Shown: positions 22,583 through 33,982 of the stretch, piece by piece
How positions within the stretch are numbered: the first letter of the stretch is position 1
Layout of the letters: each line of letters opens with the position of its first letter
NCBI GenBank assembly: GCA_963971575.1
Contig: OZ020616.1
Span: 19,541,535 to 19,605,534 of the forward strand
Origin: Liopterus haemorrhoidalis
Lineage: Eukaryota > Arthropoda > Insecta > Coleoptera > Dytiscidae
Reading direction: 5' to 3'
Length of the DNA stretch: 64,000 nt
The notes under the pieces: model-generated
Told to the model about the DNA's origin: nothing
What the model saw: the letters and a program-made list of their open reading frames with translations, nothing else
Databases searched by the model: none
Position numbers and translations under genes: made by a program

Positions 22583-23073
22583 CCAATACATTTATATAAT
22601 TACTTATGATAATAATATAAACAATATATAAATACAATATATCAAATTAGTAATAATTTTGCACAGGTAATTTATGATTTAAATGTTTAACAATTTGAAA
22701 AAGATAACTAAACATATCTGCTGAAAAAGAACTTCATTAGATATTTTATTTTTAAAACTATTTACTGATGTTGCGGTCACAGTATTGTCTGGTAAACTGT
22801 TCCATAAGTGATGCACTCTGTTGGCCAAGAAATGTTCCCTTGCTAGTTTTTAAAAATTTTGTCACTCTAATTTAAATCTGTGGCCACGTAAGTTACTATC
22901 GTTGCTAATCAGAGCCGTAGCAACGGGTTGGCACAGGGCATTTGCCTTTGCCAGGGGCGCGAGGTTTGACAAGGGCGCATGACCTGATGAAGGGCGCCAT
23001 TGCAGAGCAGTGGCAGGTGAAAACCTTTTTCTTGTTTTTTTGGCTCATCACTTGTATGTGGGAGGTGAGGACC

Positions 23074-24555
23074 TTTTTAGGGTTTTGTAGGTATGACCAA
23101 AAAACCCTTATACCGTCATTTTGTCGTCTGTCTGTCTGTCTGTTCGGTAAAAATTGTAGCCAAACGGCTAAACCTAGAGAGTTGAAATTGGGCATGCTTA
23201 TACAACTCTTTGACCCGCACATAGGAAAAGTACTAAAACATCTAAAAAACATATCGCCATAAAAATATAAACAAATATGTGCACATCGAAAAAAAATTTA
23301 TTTTTTTTTACAATTATGTGTAGGGTATCAAATGAAAGCCCTTGTTACGTGGATTAACGATCCAAATTTTATTTTTGCAAAATAAATTATTTTGACGCGA
23401 TTTTGCCAAAATTGTGCAAAAAAAATTTGTCCCACACCCTGTAGCCCAGATGGTTTAAACTAAAAATCTGAAAAGTTAGTTAATTAGTTAAAAAAATTTG
23501 ACGCACAGCAACAAAGGCTATTTGCACCTAACGCAGCCCATTTAAATGACTAGACTATATATTAAAAACAATATATTAGACAATAAATAAATAGATAAAA
23601 TCATTAAAAATACGGATACTCAATAAAAGAAATCTTGCACTGACAAACACAAATAAATGATATAAAAAGTCTGTTCGAAAATTTGAACAGACTCAGGGTG
23701 ATAGTAAGAGGCTGTAAAGGGGCCAATTACCATCGAATATCACAGTTAATAACTAGAAACACATTAAAATAAGGTGCAAGGCTTCACACATAAAACAATA
23801 AGTTCGATTCTCTCAGGAAGAGTATCAGCCTGTCCATGAGTACCCTGTCGTCACCTAAAGCAACTGACAGGTCATAGCACAGGCATAACCTCCCCCTGAC
23901 ATCCTCGAACTGTACAAAACAAAAATCTGAAAAATTCTAAGTAATGTACATTAGTGTGAACCGGAATAGTACAACAGGAATTTTTGATCGGATTATGTTT
24001 TCGGAAAATAACGCCTTTTTTGTGCTTTTAACTAAAATATGTTAAATATTTAATTCGCCATGTAACACAGTAACTAAGTAAGCGCCCGTAGCGTAGTGCG
24101 TAGTGTCATCGTTTAGTAATTTGCACATTTCGTGAAACTACAGTTCGATTCCTGTCAATTTAAATTTTTCTGTTTCTTTTTTTGCAAAATAATTTAAACA
24201 AAATTATTTTGTCAAAATTCTAGTAATAATTGGTAAATGTTTCACTTAATTTTTAAAAGCGTAAATTTAATAACCAGTGGGAAGTGTTGAACTTATAATT
24301 TAATTCTATGTTTGAATGTATGCGAAATCAGAGGACGGGGCTTATGATTTAAGCAACCAATAGAAGCCATAATATAAAAAAAAAAAAAATACTGCACATA
24401 TTTAGAAACTTAAATAATGGTATTAGGTATTCGAATTAAAATTCATAAAAAAATATTTTGACATAAAATTTGTTTTGGCATCCCAAATAATCATCATTCA
24501 GTTACTAAATACCTGCGAAACCCAGAAATGTGTGAAAATTCACACCACATCAATT
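23074..24555 (+). repeat. Composite dispersed repeat, copy 2
   Basis: It begins TTAGGGTTTTGTAGGTATGA and carries a GTCT tract (23122-23143). Then come 'aattgtagccaaacggctaa', 'ccacaccctgtagcccagat', a tRNA-like module, 'attttgtcaaaattctag' and 'actgcacatatttagaaact'. It ends with 'atacctgcgaaaccc' and the palindrome GTGTGAAAATTCACAC. A ~470-bp stretch at about 23480-23940 has no counterpart in copies 3 and 4, so this copy has its own insertion. Confidence 0.88.
24082..24158 (+). other. tRNA-like module in composite copy 2 (distinct sequence)
   Basis: An A-box-like TAGCGTAGTGCGTAG (24090-24104) and a B-box-like CAGTTCGATTCCTG (24141-24154) are spaced as in a tRNA. The sequence is not obviously alignable with the modules in copies 1 and 3 outside the boxes. 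Acceptor-stem pairing is weak. Confidence 0.6.
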
Positions 24556-24888
24556 TTTTTTCTCATCACTTGTATTTGGGCAGTAAAGACCTTTTTTTCA
24601 CTTATATTTGGGAGGTGAGGGCCTTTTTTATTTTGGTTTAGCTCATCACTTGGATTTGAGGAGGTAAATTTTATCAATTTACTATATTTGCCAAGGGCGC
24701 CAAAAACATTTCTATGGCTCTGTTGCTAATATTGAAAATGTTTTTGAGATCACAAGAGTAATAGTTATTAAACGTTTTATAAGTTTGAATTAGATCACCA
24801 CGTTGCTTGTAATTTAAATGTAAAATAATGTCTTATTAATAAAGTTTTATGACGCTACTCCGCGAATTTTTTAATCACACATCTTATA

Positions 24889-25815
24889 CAAAGTGTCTCA
24901 AAAGAAATTTTATATTTAGTGGATCGATTAAAAAAAAAGTAAGCCGTATATAGAAAATATGTTTATTAATTATTAAAATACACTTTTTGGGGATTTATTT
25001 CTTAAAAATAATATCGTCTAAATGTAGACCCTCGCGTTCTCGGCACTCATTTAATCGAACAGTAAAATTACTTATGACGTCTCGGCAAGTGGACTCAGGG
25101 ATGGCTACCATTTCGTGACGGATATTTTCTTTCAAATGCGCCAGTGAAGTCGGTTTATTGGCGTAAACTTTAGATTTAAGATAACCCCATAGGAAAAAGT
25201 CCATAGGGGTTAAATCTGGACTGCGTGGAGGCCAACAAAATGTTGGTAAACGTTGAAAATCGCTCAATCACCTGATTTACGAAATTAAGCCTCTGACTGG
25301 CATCTTGGGGCTTTAATTCTTGCACCAATTGAATTTTGTAGGGGTGCATCTTTAGGTCTTTGTGCATAATGCGATGTAATGATGATCTATGCACATTTAA
25401 AGCACTTGCGCGCTTCCGAATTGAAAGGTTCGGGTCGTCACGAACAGACTGATTAACATTCTCCACGTTTTCTACCGTTCTTGATGACCTAGGTCGCCCG
25501 GATTTTGATTTATCCAGCGTTGTACCAGTCTCTTCAAACTTTTTAACCCAATGTCGAATGAGAGGAATGCTTGGCGCATCATTTAAGTGGCGAAAACCTC
25601 GAATACTGCAGAATTTTCTACGCGCTACAGTCGCCGAATCACCGTTTTTGTAAAACTCTCGCACGCATAACGCGCGGTCTGCTCCCGAGAAACGCTCCAT
25701 AGCGACTGAATTTCCAAGAGCCAGGCTACCGATTGACATAACCCCCGCGCCCCTCGGATACGTTGCGTTCACGCAGTAAGCTAAATAAATATAAAATTTC
25801 TTTTGAGACACCTTG
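24889..25815 (-). mobile_element. Internally deleted mariner-type element, TA duplication
   Basis: Ends CAAAGTGTCTCAAAAGAAAT and ATTTCTTTTGAGACACCTTG are inverted (about 27 of 30 bp), flanked by TA (24887-24888 and 25816-25817). The length is 927 bp. Both ends of a DD41D-like transposase survive. Confidence 0.92.
24995..25700 (-). pseudogene. DD41D-type transposase with catalytic middle deleted
   Basis: The likely start is MERFSGADRALCVREFYKNG at 25700; upstream codons in the same frame lie in the terminal repeat. The two HTH regions are intact (KSGRPRSSRTVENVENVNQS; LSIRKRASALNVHRSSLHRI). After NQVIERF (about 25262) the frame shifts and jumps to the C-terminal third, FCWPPRSPDLTPMDFFLWGY, which has the third catalytic Asp. 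The first two Asp residues are lost. The tail ends IIFKK at 24995. It belongs to the same broad group as the copy at 1-680. Confidence 0.88.
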
Positions 25816-25817
25816 TA

Positions 25818-27500
25818 TAATAATACCAAGTGAAACAATCTTCTGTTGGTATTAGATCTGTTCATCGTTCTACTGTATTATACTGAAGTATGTGTTTTTT
25901 TGAGAGGCATTTTAGCCTTAATGGTAAAGTGTAAGAAAATTGTGTTTACTGAGAAATATAATATAGGTTCAGATTGATGGTTGATAGAAGGAAACACATT
26001 TAAGAACATAAGCTTTACACACATCCCTAAAGTGCTCGATCACAATCTCAGATTTCGTGGTAAACACATGCATATTCATAAAGTAATGGCGTACTTCTTT
26101 ACGACCTTGTGACAGACAAATAGAACATACAAAAACCAAACAATCTTCACTACCGTATTTACACTAAATAAGCTTTCTAACGAGGGCGTGACAAAAGTTC
26201 GTCTTGTAATAAAAATAAGAGATTGAATTTACCATCCTTACGCGAAAACAATTTTATTTTTAGGCTAATACATTTACATTTCTTGAAAGCCCATTTTCAT
26301 CTAGCAGGGAGATAAAGGAAAGAATGGGATTTGATCAAGCAACAGTCTCACCATGTAAGCAAACCAGCCTATTTTTAAAATTTGGGGGCACCCAGGGGGC
26401 CTCACGGCCTTGAACTTTCTCCCCAAGGATGCAGAAATCACGTTTTTATGGGACACATTTGTCTTGTAACTAAACGTAAGCCCACTCCAAGAAAAAATTT
26501 TGGACTTTCAGACCCTTTAATAAATTATTTTGTCTTCTGAGCCCCCATTAATAAATCGGGGTGCACGCCTGTATGTGACATTTTTTGTCAAATGCACTTT
26601 TCAATACTATAGAGTTGTTTATCACGTAACCTACTTGTTCCAATAATTTCCATAAGATAGCATTACCGGTGTCGGAGAAAAAAGCAGAAAACCATAGTTT
26701 TATGTCTTAAAAAATAAAAAACTTACAAAACATAGTTGTATGTTAAAACATACACCCTTTTATTTTAATTGTTTTTTTTTTTTTTTAATTCATAATTTAT
26801 GGTTGTATGTTTGACATACAATATCTTTTATGTTAAATATAAAACATCTTTTTCGGGCACCTGGGTTACAAAAAATATTAAAAAGAATAAAACAAGGTCT
26901 TGAAGGTCTTGTTAAATATATTTAGAGACATTAAGGTTTCTACAAATAAAAATCCGTTACCAGAAAACAAGGTAATCGCTTTAAAATCTATGCTGGATTG
27001 GATTCCTACTATGGATAAATCTTATTATGAAACAATATTGCCAAGAAAGTAAATCTCAAGAAAATAATAAAAATAAAATTTATTTCGTTTAATTTTTTTT
27101 ATTTCGAATGTTTCTGTTTCAGTTCCAATTATCTTAATTTATCTTAATTTTTTGTAAGATTAATGTTTAATTTGTTATTATTTTGCAAGCACATTGTTTA
27201 ATTTGTGTTATTTAATCAAATAAAAATTTAATACGTGACTAACATTTCTTTTATCTTTTCTGGTACCTTTTTAACAATTTTCAGAAACCTAAAAACTGAA
27301 ACTTTACCCATAAACTGAATTTCCCGCCGATATTACTTTGAACTACAAAGCTGTATGTAACGTTAAGGTACTAAGTTTCGTGTTTTTCTTAATCAAAAAA
27401 TTGTATGTTCATTTTTCAAATTGTTAAAATGTTATTATTCAAAAATTTGTTTTTCAAAATAATGCGTTAATGACAATGACATATCAATATATAGTTATTA
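25818..27500. other. AT-rich intronic DNA with unassigned repeats
   Basis: No gene is supportable. 'gggggcacccagggggcctc' near 26385 and 'gagcccccattaataaatcg' near 26540 look like hAT sub-terminal DNA. A short + frame at 26920-27050 (VSTNKNPLPENKVIALKSML, then DWIPTMDKSYYETILPRK and a stop) is open without a Met and may be a transposon protein tail; I do not recognise it. TTGTATGTTTGACATAC at 26806 and its inverse near 27590 could be ends of an unclassified element. Confidence 0.4.
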
Positions 27501-28210
27501 AAAAAATTTATTCCTTGAATTGTAACCTTATATTGGTTTTTTCCATGTCAAAATTTTTGAAGCTTGTTTTCTCAAATGTAATACACTTTGACATACAACC
27601 TTATTATTTTCAGCCGACGATATATCTACAAATATCATAAAATAGTTTATAATAAATCTTTTATTTCTATGTATTTTTTCAGTTAGATGAATATTTGGGG
27701 AGTTAGGGGGGTTGCCTAAAACTAAAATGTACATATATCTTCTTTATTATGGATTTAACAGCAAAAATATTTATAATAAAAATTGTTTATAATAAGAAAA
27801 CAAATCTTTATTGTAGTATATATTTTTAGATTTAATAAATATTTGGGGAGTTACGGGGGTACACCCTAAAACTAAAACCTTGAATTAACTCTACTAAATA
27901 TTATTTACTTTACATTAAAATGTACATGAGGAAACATTTATTTTGTTTTAATTTAAATTAGGGGAAAACGAATTATTAAAGAAGATTATTTAGAGGGCAG
28001 AGGGAGTGTTACTTATAAGGATGATAAGCTCATTTATCATTTACTTAACAGCAAAAATGAATATGAGAAATGAAACTATCCCTCACTGTTTAATGCAGAT
28101 TTTAATAGGATATATATTTGGGGAGCTATGGGGAGAGCTACATATATAAACGAAATATCTCACTTATCATTTACGTTACAGCAAAATATACATTACAAAA
28201 ACCATACGAA
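27500..28210. repeat. Degenerate tandem repeats with 'atatttggggag' words
   Basis: ATATTTGGGGAGTTA-type words recur near 27691, 27838 and 28112, and 'aacagcaaaaat' recurs near 27757, 28048 and 28178. Spacings of about 145-275 bp indicate an old tandem array of 3-4 units. It has no coding capacity. Confidence 0.6.
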
Positions 28211-28265
28211 GTACGAATACTCCAGCTAGTCAACAATATAATCAGATTATCTATTTGACGAGATT

Positions 28266-28316
28266 TTTTAGGGTTTTGTAGGTATGACCAAAAAACCCTT
28301 ATACCGTCATTTTGTC

Positions 28317-28358
<42 letters not shown>

Positions 28359-29505
28359 TCGGTAAAAATTGTAGCCAAACGGCTAAACCTAGAAAGTTGA
28401 AATTTGGCATGCTTATACAACTCGTTGACCCGCACATAGGAAAAATACCAAAACATCTAAAAAACATACCCCCCTAAAAATATAAACAAATATGTGCTCA
28501 TCGAAAAAATATATATTTTTTTAAAATTCTGAGCAGGGTATCAAATGAAAGCCCTTAGTATGTGGATTAACGATCAAAATTTTATTTTTGCAAAATAAAT
28601 TATTTAGACATTATTTCTGCCAAAATTGTTCAAAAAAAAATTTGTCCCACACCCTGTAGCCCAGATGGTTTAAATTAAAAATCTGAAAAAATTCTAAGTA
28701 ATGTACATTTATGTGAACCGGAATATTTCAACAGGAATTTTTGATCAGATTATGTTTCCGGAAAATAACGCATTTTTTGTGTTTTTTGCGTAACCATGTA
28801 AACTATTTAATGATATTATGTAGCACAGTAGACAGAGCGCTTCGATGGTGAAATGGTTACTATACAAGCGTTCTAATTTGCAAACTCGAGTTCAAATCGG
28901 CCGCGAGGCAATTCATTTTTTCTGTTTTTTTTTGCATTTTTATTTTGTTTAAATTACTTTTTCAATATTCTAGTTATATTTGGGCAAATATTGCATTTAA
29001 TTTTTAAAAGCGTAAATTTAATAACCAGTGCAAATTGTTGAAATTGATTACTATTGGACTTACAACCAAGTAACTTAAAATATAACGTAACTATAAATAT
29101 ATAATACCATGGATACAAGTTAAAAAAAATGAAATATATAAAATATATGTTATGTCATGTGTTATAATGTCTGTATCATATTAGTGCCTAAATATATTAC
29201 TGCTATACTGCTATTTATATTCCTACAAATAGACGAAAACAGAAGGGCGGAGCTTATGACTAAAACAACCAATGGAAGCCGTAGGCGCAATTTTCAAAAT
29301 CTTATTAAACCTTGTTATATAAAAAAAATACTGCACATATTTAGAAACCTACATAATGGTATTAGGCATTCGAATTAAAATTAACAAAAAAATATATTTT
29401 AACATAAAATTGGTTTTGGCATCCCAAATAATCATCATTCACTTACTAAATACCTGCAAAACCCTGAAATGTGTGAAAATTCACACTTCACATCCATTTT
29501 TTAAG
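28266..29505 (+). repeat. Composite dispersed repeat, copy 3
   Basis: This copy has the full family order: TTAGGGTTTTGTAGGTATGA, GTCT tract (28318-28358), 'ccacaccctgtagcccagat', tRNA-like module, 'caatattctagttatatttg', 'aactgcacatat'-type block, 'atacctgcaaaaccct', and the palindrome GTGTGAAAATTCACAC at the end. It is about 1.24 kb. The ORF 28171-28467 minus is an artefact of the GTCT tract. Confidence 0.9.
28836..28910 (+). other. tRNA-like module in composite copy 3
   Basis: GAGCGCTTCGATGGTGAAAT carries an A-box-like TGGTGAAATGGTTAC. The B-box-like GAGTTCAAATCGGCC follows. It is close to the copy 1 module (shared 'ttctaatttgcaaactcgag') and unlike copies 2 and 4. Confidence 0.6.
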
Positions 29506-29750
29506 TGAGGATGTAAACACCCAATCCTACATACGTGATAAATAATAATAATTTTTATTGTTCAAAATTTTTAAAATTTACAAAATATTTTTCTTATTGA
29601 CTAGAGTACCACTTATACGTATAACCTCTATTATTACATGGTTTTAATAGTTATGCTGTTTTTTTACATTTTAATTATTTTATAAAATAGAGGAAAAATT
29701 TAAAAAAAACCTCTCACTTTAGTACTTGGGAAAAAAATAGAAATAATTAG

Positions 29751-32525
29751 TTATTTGTTCATTATGACAGGATGTTTCAAATATTTTAATGTTTTATAAA
29801 CTGATCCTACATCTTTTATTAGGTGGTTTTCATGATTACCTGTCCTTTGAAAATATTTATCTTTGGTTTTTTTGATATAATCATGAATATATTCAAGTTT
29901 TATATCTTGGTGCATACTACTGATGAGACGGTACTTAGGATATCTGCCTATTATTCTTATGCTTCGTTCAGAACCTACAAATTAAAATTAGAATTAACGT
30001 GAAATTAGTACTTAACATAAAATTTCTACGTAGAAATTAAGCAGCATTCACAATAAAAATTAAGAAATTAAGCCACTGACAGATATTTTTATCGATTTCT
30101 ACTTTATCGATAGATATTTGGCAGCTGTTTACATTTGCTAATGAGTTTTTGAGTGTTTCATGGTTCTGAAAAGAGTTGAAATAGAGGAAAAATGTATATT
30201 TATACACATAGAAAACACAAAGATGTGGATAGAAGCAAAAAAATATGGTCATAGAAATTTTTAGGTTAACAAGTGCTTACTGCGCATGCGTCAATTATAA
30301 ATTAACGTAAGGGTTTGCAATCTACAAACATCTAATTTTAATTTATAAGTATAAGTATTAATTTTGAAGGTTGTGAACGGTAACGTACAGTTACGTATAA
30401 CAAACATTTACGTTAATTCTAAGTACTAATTCTAATTCCTAATTGAGAGGTTCTGAACGCAGCATTAGACAGTAATTTTGAATAATTTGCAAATTTTTTA
30501 TATTGGAGTTGCTAGCAAAGTGCGAGGCAGGACATCCATAAGTTAAAATTGGTCTTATCATTGTTTTATATATTATAAGTTTGTTCTTTTGATTTAAATT
30601 AGATCTCCGGTTGTAAATCGGGTAAAGTTGTCTTAAGGTTTTCTTAGCTGACATACATCTATCATTTATGCGTTTACTAAATGTTAATTTTTCATCCAGT
30701 AGTACACCAAGATACTTAACTTGTTTAGTTGGGATAATTTCAATATTATTAATTTTAACAGCAATATTTGATAAATTGGGCCGGCGTTTTGTGAGTATAA
30801 TGAAATCCGTTTTTAGTTCATTTAATTTTAACCTCCATTTCAAGAAATACTTATAAATTTTATTGGCTATCTGATTAAAATTATTTACTAGAGCACTTAG
30901 ACGCCAAGATGAAGTGATTAGAGGAGTGTCATCAGCGAAAAGACTGAGACTGGTGCTATTACTTTTAGGAATATCGTTTATATATAGGTTGAACAAGACA
31001 GGTCCAAGCACGCTTCCTTGTGGGACCCCTGCTTCAATAGATTTAAGGGCGGAGTTTTTATTATTTATTGTGACATGTCACAATAAATTTCACAGAAAAT
31101 TTCATGAAATTTTCTATTTAATATATATGATTTTAGAAGATGTATTAAGTACGGAGGAAAATTAAAGTTTATAAGTTTTGATAATAAACCGCTATGCCAA
31201 ACTGTGTCGAATGCCTTCTCTATATCTAAAAGGACTAATCCGCAATATTTTTTCCGGTTGAAGTTATACGTTATATAATCTGTTAGACGGATTAGCTGAT
31301 CAGTAGTACTGTGTGCCCGTTTGAATCCAAATTGTTCAGGAATTAATAATTTTGTTATTTCTATATGTTCGTTTAGTCTATTTAATATAATGCGTTCAAC
31401 TACTTTGCTTAAACATGGTAATAGACTTATTGGTCTGTAGCTTTGTATTGTATTTTGGCATTTTCCTGGCTTTAGTATCGGGATAATTTTGGCTTTTTTC
31501 CAAATAGTGGGAAAATATGCATTTAGTAAAATCGCGTTAATAATTTTAACAATTTGTACAATTCCCTTTTTTGGTAAGTGTTTTAGTTGTAAATTAGTGA
31601 TGTTATCTTTTCCTGGTGCTTTGTTGTTTTTTAATTGATTAATAATTATTCGTACTTCTCTAAAATTACATAGATCGGCTTCGTGAAATTTGTTTTGCAT
31701 GGTATTGTTAATGTATGTTTTAACTGATTTGATAACTTGCTTTGTGTGCGACGTACTATTAATATTGCTATTCTGGTTATGAATATTATAAAAATGATTT
31801 GCTAATATTTGGGCTTTTTGTTTAGTATCGTAGATGAAGTCTTGATTGTTTTTCAAAGGTTGGATGACGGACTTTCTTTTATATAAATATTTACACATTT
31901 TCCATAGAGATTTATTACCAATTTCCAGCTTCTGGATTTTATTTTCCCAACAAAGGTTTCTCCATATTTTTAATTTATTATTAATAATATTACTTAGTGA
32001 CGTTTGCATGTATTTAAATTCATTTTTGCGTTGTTTTTGAAATTTTCTACGGAAATAGTTTTTTAATTTAATTAAATATTTAATGTTTAGTGGAAGAGCG
32101 TCAGCTTGGTAAGACACGGAGTTGATGAGTGGCACACTAGATGAGAAAGCTTGTAGGATAACCATTTGTAGGTTTTCTATAGCCTGATCAATGTCATCAT
32201 TGGTGTCTAAGTGCTTACTTATATCTAAGTTATTATTAATTAAGTGTTTGAAAAGTTTGAAATTGGCATTTTTAAAATCATATATTTTGGTTGGAGATGA
32301 GTACATAAAACTTGAACCAATCCAGGCTGTGACAGGGTTGTGGTCTGAGTTGAGAATTCTTAACGATTGTGGTTTAGATATATTATTGAAATTTTTTGTG
32401 ACATAAAAGTCTATTACACTAGGTCGGAACCTGGATTGCGTAGGGTAGTACGTAGGCTCATCGGAAGCATGTATTATTAAATTATTATTTGTACAAAACT
32501 TGAGTAATTTTTTGCCGTTGGTCTA
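29751..32525 (-). pseudogene. Jockey ORF2 (endonuclease C-term and reverse transcriptase)
   Basis: The minus frame enters in the endonuclease domain (LRILNSDHNPVTAW carries the SDHNP motif). It proceeds to RT: NKAPGKDNITNLQLKHLPKK; YRPISLLPCLSKVVERIIL; FGFKRAHSTTDQLI; LVLLDIEKAFDTVWHSGLL (first catalytic Asp); GVPQGSVLGPVLFNLYINDI; LSLFADDTPL (catalytic FADD); VKYLGVLLDEKLTF. There are two main breaks: a 29-bp palindrome-forming insertion at about 31075-31105 shifts the frame before GVPQGS, and the MITE at 29960-30464 splits the C-terminus. Past the MITE the frame resumes RIIGRYPKYRLISSMH and stops at 29751-29753. Otherwise it is well preserved, so fairly young. Confidence 0.93.
29960..30464. 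mobile_element. Harbinger-like MITE with TTA target duplication
   Basis: Ends TGCTTCGTTCAGAACCT and AGGTTCTGAACGCAGCA are inverted (one mismatch), flanked by TTA (29957-29959 and 30465-30467). Three-base TWA duplications are the Harbinger rule. It is 505 bp long with further inverted 'aattagtactta' words inside, and it sits in the Jockey coding frame. The minus ORF 30037-30252 inside it has no recognisable domain. Confidence 0.9.
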
Positions 32526-32539
32526 TATACGTGATAAAT

Positions 32540-32977
32540 TTAAATAAAATTATGCTAAAAAACTGTTAAAAATTCCCTTCTGCCTGTGCAGAAGGGAGTC
32601 GTGCGGTCCATAGAAGCAAGGGAAGCATTGCTTTCCTTGTCCACATTTCTTAAAATATATTTAGTAATTTTAGTATTTTTGAATTTTCTAAAAATTACAA
32701 ATTAACACCAAAATATTATTGGTGTTTACGGATATTAATTATCTTTAATAATACTGAACATACTTTGATATGTATTTTCTAAAAATATTCAAATATTCGT
32801 GTTGTACAAGTTCATATATTCGCGCTGTATGTTCTTTCCAAAACATTTTACAAATAGCGAATCACGACACTTCATACCATGTTCTTTCTCTTTTCAACCA
32901 ATAAGCGCTCAAAGATGTAATTTTCAGACTGCTTCTAACCAATAGCATGGCAAGAATTTATATAGTTTTTAACGTAA
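32540..32977. other. Intronic DNA with a perfect 9-bp hairpin
   Basis: CCCTTCTGC (32575-32583) and GCAGAAGGG (32588-32596) form a perfect stem with loop CTGT, directly right of the Jockey target duplication. Without a downstream T-run or gene context a terminator reading is not justified. There is no coding sequence. Confidence 0.5.
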
Positions 32978-33677
32978 GGTGCGTTCGGCATAAGCTAATT
33001 ATCTACACATTCTGCATAATTTACACAAGAAACGTTCGGCATAAAGTTTTTGTGTGCTCTGCGTTACACGAAGATCGTTCAGCAAATATCGTGCAGTGCA
33101 ATTTGTGTTGCAGAGTCACCAGTTCAGATCGTGCGGAAATATGTTATTAGTTAAGTTATTATTTCTACAAAACAATATGAGTAAAAATAATCAAGATATC
33201 ATTGTTTATGCCTGCAGTATTTGCAAAATAAAAAGTACAGACATGAACCTCATGATGGAACATGTAATTACACTCAAAACGACTCCAAATTTTCTGGATA
33301 CCAGCGGAAATTGATTTGAATTATGTTTGGAACAGTACTCTCTGCATATTCAAATACTTTTTCCAAAATATTTTCTGGTTTGGAAATTTGTCTTCCTCAT
33401 CGAATAAAATTTCTCTTATATTACTTAAAAGCATTCCAAAACTTTCATGCGTCATTTTTATATTATCGTACAAAACAAGTAGCAGGAGACAGACTTCATG
33501 TAATCAAACACACATAATTTATTTGTTAAAAAAAAAAAAAGTTAGAGTAACAAGAATAACTGCACAATCTGAACAAAGCGTTCGTCTTTGACTTTCTTAC
33601 ACAGTGTGCACAGTGGTCACGTAACAAAAAACTTGCAAGACACTGAATTAACACTGCACAGTTATGCCGAACGCACC
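32978..33677. mobile_element. 0.7-kb MITE with 16-bp perfect TIRs
   Basis: GGTGCGTTCGGCATAA (32979-32994) and TTATGCCGAACGCACC (33662-33677) are exact inverted repeats. A TA dinucleotide flanks each side. 'cgttcggcataa' occurs again internally at 33033. ORFs here (33054-33314, 33316-33591) have no recognised domain. Confidence 0.8.
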
Positions 33678-33982
33678 TATAGTAGCGTTATTTTGATTAT
33701 TGCTTTCTTCTAACTGTTTTTTCTGATATTTTTGTTTTAACAGATGTTTTATACAATATACTGAAAAGTAAAACTAGCGATATTAAGTATTGTTTATTAA
33801 AAGTGGACGAATTTAAGATAACAATTAATTGCAAACGTGATCATTTTGAGAATTACTGGGAAAAGTCAAATGAAATGTCAGAATACGTCCCTACAAAAAT
33901 ACGTCTTAGGAATAATAATGTAGGAGATGTCAAAGGAAGTTATAAAAGACTTTTTTTCAAATATTAGACAGTATGGTACCTA

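Larger units (their letters stand above)
22910..24722. mobile_element. 1.8-kb hAT-type element, exact 8-bp TSD
   Basis: Ends CAGAGCCGTAG and CTATGGCTCTG are inverted, flanked by an exact TTGCTAAT (22902-22909 and 24723-24730). Sub-terminal 'gccaggggcgcgagg' and 'gccaagggcgcc' mirror each other. Both flanks of its core carry 'ctcatcacttg..ttgggaggtgaggacctttttt' words, the same word that forms the minisatellite at 36130-36423. Composite repeat copy 2 occupies 23074-24555. There is no transposase. Confidence 0.93.
22690..24840 (-). pseudogene. CR1/Jockey-type RT C-terminal remnant split by a hAT element
   Basis: The minus strand reads LNYKQRGDLIQTYKTFNNYY at 24760-24830. After removal of the hAT at 22910-24722 and one TSD it continues NIFNISNDSNLRGHRFKLE, then two stops, then LAREHFLANRVHHLWNSLPD with TATSVNSFKNK. 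The order QRGDLIxTYKxF ... RGHxxKL ... FFxxRVxxxWNSLP ... SVNxFKNxL is the usual C-terminal signature of CR1/Jockey-like ORF2 proteins. The RT domain is missing. The frame is continuous across the insertion point. Confidence 0.82.
29544..32526 (-). mobile_element. 5'-truncated Jockey retrotransposon with 13-bp TSD
   Basis: The minus-strand insertion is flanked by an exact direct repeat ATACGTGATAAAT (29531-29543 and 32527-32539). Its 3' end on the left has a short ATTATTATT tail. It is truncated within the endonuclease domain on the right, as expected for incomplete target-primed reverse transcription. Length without the nested MITE is about 2.5 kb. Confidence 0.92.

Noticed and set aside
22905..23262. 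ORFs on both strands around the GTCT tract (also 28171-28467 and 48721-48924)
   Set aside because: The same frames appear in every composite copy because of the shared repeat; no domain and no conserved start.
32575..32596. Transcription terminator or miRNA-like hairpin
   Set aside because: The perfect 9-bp stem is too short for a miRNA precursor and has no terminator context in a eukaryotic intron.
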